From the NCBI GenBank assembly GCA_037903475.1, contig JBAJFG010000582.1, positions 930,001 to 994,000 on the forward strand: 64,000 bases of DNA, written 5' to 3'. This document shows, piece after piece, positions 56,640 through 64,000 of the stretch. Within the stretch, counting starts at the first letter, position 1. Each line of letters starts with the position of its first letter. The notes beneath the pieces were generated by a model, which saw nothing but the letters and a program-made list of their open reading frames with translations, was not told the DNA's origin and made no database searches. The DNA is from Ancylostoma caninum (Eukaryota > Nematoda > Chromadorea > Rhabditida > Ancylostomatidae). The translations under genes were made by a program, and so were the position numbers.

Positions 56640-56850
56640 GGATCACTACCTTTTTGAGAACATTGAAGAATCCTGTCAGAAGGCACGACCCTTTCGAGAC
56701 CGTTCTGGATCCTGCCACTGATTACTGCTTTCGGAGAGCACGCAGAGCTCACGAGTGGCTTCGCGTCTCTCGCATCATTCGCGCAATTTACGCGAATCAG
56801 GAGCGGTTCGCGCGGGATTTGAATTTCCGATATTTTGACGTCGTGCCGAA
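56640..56850 (+). CDS. Candidate exon, Arg-rich, unknown
   Basis: A plus-strand frame following AAAACGGCAG stays open for about 70 codons (WITTFLRTLKNPVRRHDPFE, YCFRRARRAHEWLRVSRII, NQERFARDLNFRYFDVVPN) and may splice at GTGTGC (56851) to an acceptor CTCTGCAG after a TACTAAC-like branch site (about 56918). The GC content of the block keeps the opposite strand open too, so coding is not certain. Confidence 0.3.
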
Positions 56851-57289
56851 TCCAGTCGAGTGTGCTTCCACCCGTCTAGCGTGTGTGTGTACATGTTGTG
56901 CTGCTGTACGTATACTAACTCTTGAATATCGAATTGTTTACGTGTGCTCTGCAGACATTCTCTGGCATTCCTATGTGCTCGTTACCGTACCTCCTGTTCG
57001 TTAGTTTCTGCTACTTTATGATTTTTTGGAAAATTCACCTGAACGCGTCGGAAAACACTCTCTCCAAGCAGAAATATAGTTTGTTTCCAGTGTTTGGAAG
57101 TACATTTATATATCTTTTCACTCTAAATTTGAATTTTTGAAAATGACTATTCAAAAAGTGATTTTAAAAATGAGAAAATAAGAATAATATAATATGGATT
57201 CATTACCTGATTTATAAAGTACTGCTTTCTACGTACGTCCGTTGTTGCCAGTCACAGATCTTAGCAGCGGAGTCCTGGAGCAGCATGCG
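56851..57289. other. No gene seen beyond a possible last exon
   Basis: A possible short final exon after 56955; otherwise AT-rich spacer. Confidence 0.2.
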
Positions 57290-57745
57290 TCATTGACACT
57301 ACCCAGGGTTTACATATTTACAGATAGTAGGTAGGGGCTTCAACGCACTTACCCTGGGTAATCTCAGTGATGTATCTAGGGCCCGAATGCATTATTGGAA
57401 GACTGGGTAATCTTACACACATGATTATGATTATCCACTGAAAACAATGAGTATAGACACTGTTATGTGTGGGTGAACATGTCGGTGAGTACCAGGTAAA
57501 GGGTAAATTTGGGTATGTAGACGCGTTTACCATGGGTAACCTCGTTTACGTGTATTCACCTTTTACCTGCGGTCCACCAGCATGCTTTCCTATGCGTGAT
57601 GTTGTCTATACCCGGATACGACCTAAAAGTAATCGCACCCATGAGTATGAGGTTACCCATCCTTCCAAAATACATCCGTTCCCAGGATGCATTTTTGGCA
57701 TTTTTATTGGATCACCCGGTAACCCTAAGGGTAGGTGACGGTTTG
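57290..57745. repeat. Fold-back repeat rich in ACCC(W)GGGT palindromes
   Basis: Left and right halves are imperfect inverted copies; for example GAATGCATTATTGGAAGACT then GGGTAATC (57393) against the inverse of a block near 57650-57700. TTACCC(T/A)GGGTAA-like words occur at 57300, 57350, 57402, 57526, 57650 and 57715. No coding content. Confidence 0.55.
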
Positions 57746-57946
57746 CAAAGCGGCATCTTTGCTCTAACGAAGTCTTTCAGTCCAGTGTTGTCAACTCCAC
57801 TTCAAAACTGACGACAACAAGGCGAAAATCGCGTCATCATTGCTGTTTTGTGGTGGGGTATCCCTCATACAACAGCCATCTATGCCCACCCCTTCCAGAG
57901 CGTTTTGGATATTCTGATTTGGAGAGCCTTTATGCCTGCAGAAACG

Positions 57947-58290
57947 CTAGAAAAAAAGAAAGGCATTGGCAAAAAGTGCACAATTCGGATAGAATCCGAG
58001 CAACCGAGAGCGGTTACTCAGGCCGAATTTCTCCCAACTAATCAAGTCTCCATTGTCTTCGTGAGTGCAACGCACTATAGCCTCTTCAGAGGAGTTTAAA
58101 GAAGGTCGCTCCAGTTGCTTCCGCTGCGAGTTGCTAACAGCTTCTTGCTGAATTATGGGAAAATCCTTGGGTTCTCGATCTTGTATGCCTTCCCACAAGT
58201 CATTCAAGCTAAACTAATCAAAGAAAGCAAGCCCTGAATGCTCAAGCACTTCGAGAGCTCGAAGACGTGAGGTAGTTCCTCGAGGGATGC
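57947..58290 (-). CDS. Candidate exons, unknown
   Basis: Minus-strand protein-like stretch at 58000-58207 (DLWEGIQDREPKDFPIIQQE, SNSQRKQLERPSLNSSEEA, RCTHEDNGDLISWEKFGLSN) preceded by a CTTTGATTAG acceptor (about 58215). Just upstream, an ATG at about 58298 opens DASKQLASLEELPHVFELSK. The two may be adjacent exons, but the phase of the join is not clean and the intron would be very short. No family is recognised. Confidence 0.3.
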
Positions 58291-58425
58291 GAGTTGTTTT
58301 GATGCATCCATCTGGCCTTCCCGCCCACTGGGCGCCACTGAACGCACACAACGCCTGAGCGTTCGTCGAGAGGTCCCAGCACGACCGCATCGCTTTACTT
58401 GTTTCTCTTTCTTTTGTGGATACAT

Positions 58426-60972
58426 TTACTACTTATTTATTTACTTATTCGTGACCAGCATGTCAAATAAGCCCCGCAGACGAAGTTTCGGAGGAATTTC
58501 TGATATTGAGATTTCGGGTCAGAACAAGTGGAATATGTAGTGCCCCCACGATTTATCGAGGAATCTGAAGATCTCGCTACTCGATAGTCGAAATACGATA
58601 TAATTATTAAATAGTGTCACTAATAAAAGTGTGATGATATGATTCAAAACATTATTGAAATAGACCTATAATAACCTATAATAATTGAATTATATAACTG
58701 ACCATTACCTAATAAAAAACTTGGTTCTAGTAATTCTAAACGAATAGTTAAAGATGAACTAGTTTCCACTTTATCTGATTACAAACCAACAAAAAAATAC
58801 GATGTACCAATATTCTTATGACAAGATCTTTCTAATGGAGTTGCTAAACCACTTTGATATTTTTAATATAAATTAACACAACAGGTTTGTTTATTGAATA
58901 ATTTCGTTAACAGTAATGTAATAATATGATAAAAATGATGTACGGTGTAATAAATAATTATGCATAGCATAACAGTAGCGTCTAAGACACCAAGCCAGGA
59001 CGGAGAGCCCAAAAAATTACTTTTACTGCAGAAGTTTTACTTACGAAAGCTATTGGAGTCACTTAACATGAATATCGTATCCGTTCTACGAAATCACATT
59101 TTTATAGGGCTACGGTTGATGCACCAGCGTTACGGTACTCCACGTAATCCCATCAAATTCCCAGAGGAGTCATTTGATGTGCTGAGTACGAATAATACGA
59201 TGTCATAAAAAGTAATAGTATGACTACTCGATGAATAGTAAAAGTGAATTCATGTACGACCCAGAATGGCCTATAACCATCCTAAGGCTCTTGTATTCCC
59301 ATCCCATCATTCCGGTCTTTTCACCAACGGAGGGTGTAGCCATTGAATAAAGGGGAGATCCTCTTGGAGTAATGGCGCCACTTTTTGTGAGACACATCCC
59401 ATGCTCAGTGCTGTTTTGCAGGTGGTTTTAGGCCGTAGAATTAGGTTGTCCTCGCCGTACTTTACTCGATTTATTTATTAGTTGAAACAATATCCATTAT
59501 AACAGAAAATATCCAATAGGACTACTGTCCGTTGGATTGAAAGACGTCAGAGTCCGGTACTAAAAATAAGCCAAACTTACTATTTATCTACCGCTACTGG
59601 GATTGTGACCGCTTAAAAAAAGTACGTCATCATCAGCTTTCAGCGTTCAAGACAGCCCTCGAATGTGCTCACGTACGTATGTGCCTGCGGTGAAATCCTT
59701 ATCTGCAGCTTTGTTGCTCAAGCGAGTTAATTTCGTTCTGTGGGACGCTAAGACTCCTGTGAGCAGCTATTCGCTGCGCACCCCTTTCGCTGTCTGGTTG
59801 GAAACTGTTATTAGCCTGTTTCTGTTGAGAAGAACAGAGAAAGTGGTGCTATCATCGAGAGACTCTCACATGTCCTCTTCGATGCTACACTTTTTACTCA
59901 CAATCACTACAAAATGTATTTACCTCCATGATGCCTTGTTTCTATCACAGCTACCCTCTACGCGCTTTAACAAACAAATAGTCCCTGAGAATGTCTGAGT
60001 GCATTCGAAGACGCGGTGAGAGGTTTCCGAATAAGTCCATGTTTAATGACTCTACTGCGAACGAGTAGTCCACGACTAATACATGCATATATGTCTAGAC
60101 TAAGGTCGTTCATCCACACCGTTTTGGTTGAAACCCATGTCCTAGGAAGAAGAAGCTTTTTGTGCCATGAATTTCAGCCCAAACCCAGCAACTTTGTGCT
60201 CTTTTTTTTGTTCATTCTACTTATTTACTATAAAACAATGCGCTGCCTTCACATTCTCCCTCTCTTCATCGGCTTTCCATGGATTATGTGCTCCGTCATG
60301 AACATTCCCATGTCCATTGACTCTGCTATGTCTACTACGTACCCATGCACTGCTCGTTTATTACATCATAGAAAATCAGTTCTTACTTTCTTTTTATGGG
60401 AAAAGAATGGGGATAATTAGCGCCTATTTCCGGTGGGTGACAACGAAATATGCACTTGCTGTGTAGTTTTCCTACTATGTATGTAGTTTTTGTTATTTCT
60501 CCGAACTACTGTGGCACGTTATCCTGCTTCACTCCCTGGATTCTGCTACAATTTATGGAGCGAATGTCGATGCACAGCGTCTGATATAGTCTGTAGGCAG
60601 CGGATGCAGTTGAAATGGACCTTCGCAAGTACGAGATCTCTGAGAGATGTTCTCCTGGAAACTAAGGCAACATAGAGAAGCAAGTTCGTATAGCAAAGAT
60701 TCTCAGTACCTCCTAGAGCATTGTCCGGAGGCCGTTCCTCTAAGGGCGTTTTCATCTATGAGATACACACACCTCATGAATATTATTCAAGCATTCCAGC
60801 GATTCGAGTTGTTTGTCTTTTCGCGTCCACTTCCTAGAAATGGGTTGCTATTTGAGCGCTACTTGATTGCTTTTCGCTTTTCATGTGCAGATCGAATAGC
60901 AATCCTACGACAACCGGGCAGCACTCAAATAGCTGCTCAACCCCACTCACTTCAGGAATTGCAACCAACATA
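58426..60972. other. No firm gene; repeat fragment at 59060-59215
   Basis: 59060-59215 shares ATGAATATCGTATCC, GGTACTCCACGTAATCCCAT and GTGCTGAGTACGAAT with the fold-back elements at 51150 and 61761. Plus-strand frames at 59663-60420 include a hydrophobic run (NFVLFFLFILLIYYKTM) but show no exon structure. Confidence 0.3.
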
Positions 60973-61242
60973 CAGTGGACGTCAATGACGGTGGCCCATC
61001 CGCGGCCTTGAGAAGGGCGCCGCGCAACCGCGCCGCGCGCGCCGGGATCGGTGTCGTCTGCTGCCGGAATGCTATTCCTACGTGCTTTTCTTCCCGATTC
61101 GGTCGAAAACCTTTGAAACGGGTAGAAAAGCTGCTAGAAAAAGAATAACAGCAACAGCAAACATCATTTATGGCCCGCGCGACGCGATTGCGAGACGTCC
61201 TTCTCGAGGCCGCAGATGGGTCACCGCCATTGACGTCCACTG
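60973..61242. mobile_element. Tc1/mariner-type MITE (270 bp), GC-rich ends
   Basis: Inverted ends CA(G)TGGACGTCAATG...CATTGACGTCCACTG with about 80 bp of pairing, flanked by TA on both sides (60971-60972 and 61243-61244). No transposase. Confidence 0.8.
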
Positions 61243-61519
61243 TACATATGTAGCATCCGGCTTCAATTGCTGGTATACCGGGGTATCATGTGAAAAAAAG
61301 TTGTTACACCAAACATGTGAGCTGAGTTTTAGGTAGTCCTCTCAGGAGAAATTTATGTTACTATGCTAATTGCCTCCTATGTACTGCTGTGTATCAATGC
61401 TCATTTTACATCCAAAATGTTCAGCATTGCATTGGCACAAACTCACTTGTGAAGGTTTGGCGGTACATCTCCTAATAAACTCCGTGTGCTCTTATCATAA
61501 AACTTGGGCATTTTCGATT

Positions 61520-61620
61520 GACTTATATTTTCAATGTTTCGACAAGACGTCGTTCTTAAGATAAAAAGATAATGAAGAAGAAACGACGCTTTGTCGAAAC
61601 GTTGGCCATAAAAGCCTTCC
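61520..61620 (+). repeat. Penelope-end-like palindromic motif
   Basis: GAAGAAGAAACGACGCTTTG then TCGAAACGTTGGCC has the small stem and CGAAACGTTGG box of Penelope termini. An inverted partner (GTTTCGACAAGACGTCGTTC) lies just upstream at 61537. Confidence 0.45.
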
Positions 61621-61760
61621 TACAACAACCTGTCTGGCAGAAAACATTGAAGATATAAGTCACTTGTAAAGGATTTTTTATTAATTAATTAATTAACCGA
61701 TCGAATATTAAGTAACACAACAGAACCGGGGGCACAAAAAAAATAAAAATAGTAAAATTA

Positions 61761-62352
61761 GTACTATTGTACTTGAGCGGCCCCACTATCGACCTCAAAC
61801 TCAAAATCATGCATTTCTCTGAAAACATGCATACAGGGGCAATTCGATGTGCTGATCACGAATATTATATTCATTTCGCATGATAGTATCGATTTTATTG
61901 ATTTTATCGATCTTTTCCCCGTTATGGACCTTCCCTCGGATCTCTGTGAAAATTTACCTACTGGGGTTTCTGAAGGTGCTGGTTACAAATATCATGAAGA
62001 TTTCGCAAGAAAAGGTCGACTTGATGGGGAAAACTCTGCTGAAGCCGGCAACTACACCGCTCTACAGATAAAAATTTGGAGAAAACCAATGAAATCGGGA
62101 ATAGGAAGCGAAACGGCTATTATATTCATGATCAGCAACTTCAAAAACCTCTAGATGCACTTTTTCAGAGAGATTTGAGATACGGGTCGAACTTGAAAAA
62201 AATCGATAAAATCAATAAAATCGAAACTATCATGCGAAATGATTATAATATTCGTGATCAGCGCCTCGAACTACCCCTGTAAGCAAGTTTTCGGAGGAGT
62301 CCATGATTTTGAGTCTGGGGTCGATAGTGGGGCCGCTCAAGTACAATAGTAC
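61761..62352. repeat. Fold-back element, about 150-bp inverted arms
   Basis: Ends GTACTATTGTACTTGAGCGG and inverse. The arms match through CCCCACTATCGACC, CTCAAAATCATG, ACAGGGG(C/T)A, GCTGATCACGAATATTAT and ATCGATTTTATTGATTTTAT. The outermost 12 bases are themselves palindromic (GTACTATTGTAC). The interior has no clear gene. No duplication could be fixed. Confidence 0.85.
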
Positions 62353-63054
62353 CTGGAAAACACTAAATCCGGCAACAGTGACTGCTCTTGGAGGGATTTG
62401 TGGCAATTGACATTACTCTTGTTATTGGTTTTTTTTTTCTGGAAATGTACTTAAAGGTCTCACAGTCCTCCACGGGTACAAATCGCAAGTGTTGATGTGC
62501 CCCTTTTTTTGACTCATGGAGAGTAACGCACGCTGACAGTGAGAAGGCATAGGACCATTGAGATAATCACGACCTGAGAACGCGACTGGCGGGCCATTCG
62601 GGGCTGTCGCGTCAGCAACTCTTTGATCTAATTACGAACCCCAGGCGTAAGCTCAGGTGGATGCTCGCAGGTGCCTTTCCTCAAAAGAAATCGAGCGGAC
62701 GGTACTGCTCAGAACGGACAGAGAAAACTATTGAGAAAAATTGCTTGCAGATGAACAAATAGACTCCATGGAGATCAGTCCAGCCAGGAAGAAGTATTTA
62801 GATGATTAACTTTGTGCACGTAAATCCGTGATGATGAGCGAAATGAACGCTATTCTAGTACCTCATTAGAAAGAGTTGATTCAGACACATCTCTACAATA
62901 AACCGAGCTGATGTGGCTATATGTTTTCCCCAGGAAAAAGTCGTGGTTAACAATTATCCATCGAGGAACTTCGATAGGAAGTGCATGGTTTTTTAAAATG
63001 TTGGTTCAGTGTTTTAAAGACGAAAGTATGAGCATTCCTCCCTAGTGACCTTAA
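62353..63054. other. No gene seen
   Basis: No exon supported. Confidence 0.3.
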
Positions 63055-63519
63055 TTAGGGGGCGGAGTCAGAGTAATTAATGAAAAGTCTAATTATTCGC
63101 GGCACTCGGAAACTTGGAGGGATGGGAATTGGAAGGTTGGTAGCGGACGGTCCGCCAAACATGAAAATCTCCACGGCTTCTCGAGATACCCACTTCTGGA
63201 AAGTTAAGCGAGATTTTCGCAACTCTCGGGAATCAAGCGGAATTTTGCAGTCCCTAGCGTTGGTACTGTACTTGCCGCAGTGAAACACCATCCGAGCGAG
63301 GTTGCCTCCACAACGTGGACAAAACGTGAGGGTGGTGTGGTTAACAAAATTCACCCTTTGAAAAACCATTTCCGGCCGAAAATGACTAGTTCGCGTCAAG
63401 CTACATCTAATCCGAGAATAGGGCAAAGCATGACTAAGCAGTCTTATCTTGGAAATATTAACTTCGTGGGCGATGCCATTTTCGTGGAATTCTCGGGCTA
63501 TGCTTCGTTTTTCTGGTGC
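63055..63519 (-). CDS. Candidate terminal exon (154 codons) with a CPRCGG motif
   Basis: On the minus strand a TGTGTTATTTCAG acceptor (63520-63532) opens a frame of 154 codons to TAA at 63055. It reads APEKRSIAREFHENGIAHEV, RIRCSLTRTSHFRPEMVF, TLTFCPRCGGNLARMVFHCG, SRELRKSRLTFQKWVSREA, and ends in a Pro-rich stretch (LPIPIPPSFRVPRIIRL). CxxC followed by HCG could form a zinc-binding site. This is the longest host-like open exon in the window outside transposons. The preceding exon is not found in the remaining 480 bp, so the gene may continue beyond the window. No family is recognised. Confidence 0.45.
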   Translation of the reverse strand, partial: APEKRSIAREFHENGIAHEVNISKIRLLSHALPYSRIRCSLTRTSHFRPEMVFQRVNFVNHTTLTFCPRCGGNLARMVFHCGKYSTNARDCKIPLDSRELRKSRLTFQKWVSREAVEIFMFGGPSATNLPIPIPPSFRVPRIIRLFINYSDSAP

Positions 63520-63537
63520 CTGAAATAACACACACAC

Positions 63538-64000
63538 GAAATTTATCGCTGGTGCTGGCCATTAAAGGTAAGGGTACGGGTACGGTTAATCGCACTGCGG
63601 TGGCAGTACTTTTGTTTTTGAGAGTGCTATGTGACCAGATGACAAGGAAGTGAAATCCCCAGAGAAAGACCACAGTATCACATAGAAGTCAAAATTCAAA
63701 GCAACCCTCATCGCTAGGCGAAGAGCTCGGTGATTAGTATTCGTGGTCGCATTGCATCTATATATTGCTAATCTCTAAGTAATTTTGCTTCAAACACACG
63801 TTGAAATCTGTTGACTTCGCCCGCTGTACATTTACTTACATCAATCATGACTTATAATAACGGGCTTACTCTTGTACGTGTGTGTGTGTACAGAGAACTC
63901 CAAACGGACGCAGTCAAGAGTCAGGACCGCGGCGCGACTCTCTTGGGCAGCGTCACGGGAGCTCAGCATAGTGAGCGCCTGCGTCTCTGCCCATGAGAGC
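63538..64000. other. No gene seen at window end
   Basis: AATCATGACTTATAATA (63846) followed by a GTGTGTGTGTACA run is also found at 2040-2085, a short shared repeat fragment. Confidence 0.3.

Overview
This window is eukaryotic nuclear DNA dominated by transposable elements. It most likely comes from a parasitic clade V (strongylid) nematode. The evidence is short GT-AG introns of about 57-130 bp with TTTCAG-type acceptors, two ATGs sitting 4-10 nt behind such acceptors (spliced-leader style), and the mix of element families: Naiad-type Penelope, RTE, CR1, Helitron, hAT, Tc1/mariner and a phlebovirus-Gc-like env. The species assignment is inference. No operon, rRNA array or CRISPR is present.

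Layout. 1-5 kb: a tRNA-like sequence, GC-rich tandem repeats, a 59-bp minisatellite, a three-exon coiled-coil/BEN-like gene (2171-3080) and a 133-bp tRNA-like tandem array. 5-13.5 kb: several small inverted-repeat elements, a five-exon 138-aa gene of unknown function (6461-7192), and a broken Helitron (8289-10770) abutting a mariner remnant. 13.7-17 kb: an env-like gene fragment and a decayed CR1-type non-LTR element. 18.9-28 kb: a large fold-back repeat and two Penelope-like elements facing opposite ways. The first encodes GIY-YIG at the N terminus and is split by a 1262-bp mariner-like element. The second is flanked by inverted repeats carrying hammerhead-like motifs.

The centrepiece is 35835-42763: a 6929-bp hAT element with terminal inverted repeats starting CAGGGTCAAGCGTA and a perfect 8-bp target duplication (tctgtgat). 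It carries an apparently intact transposase of about 1,000 residues (one 57-bp intron, D-D-E residues present). On the opposite strand it carries a complete two-exon gene for a 93-aa single-pass membrane protein, with its own splice acceptor and polyadenylation signal. This second gene looks like cargo.

43-64 kb: a few candidate host exons (43338, 46128, 50786, 56013, 57947, 63055), an RTE endonuclease fragment, three more fold-back elements, an inverted copy of the 1-kb minisatellite repeat, and a (CA)n tract of about 190 bp. Most host-gene calls were made by reading splice sites and codon phase by eye and have not been tested against RNA or databases.
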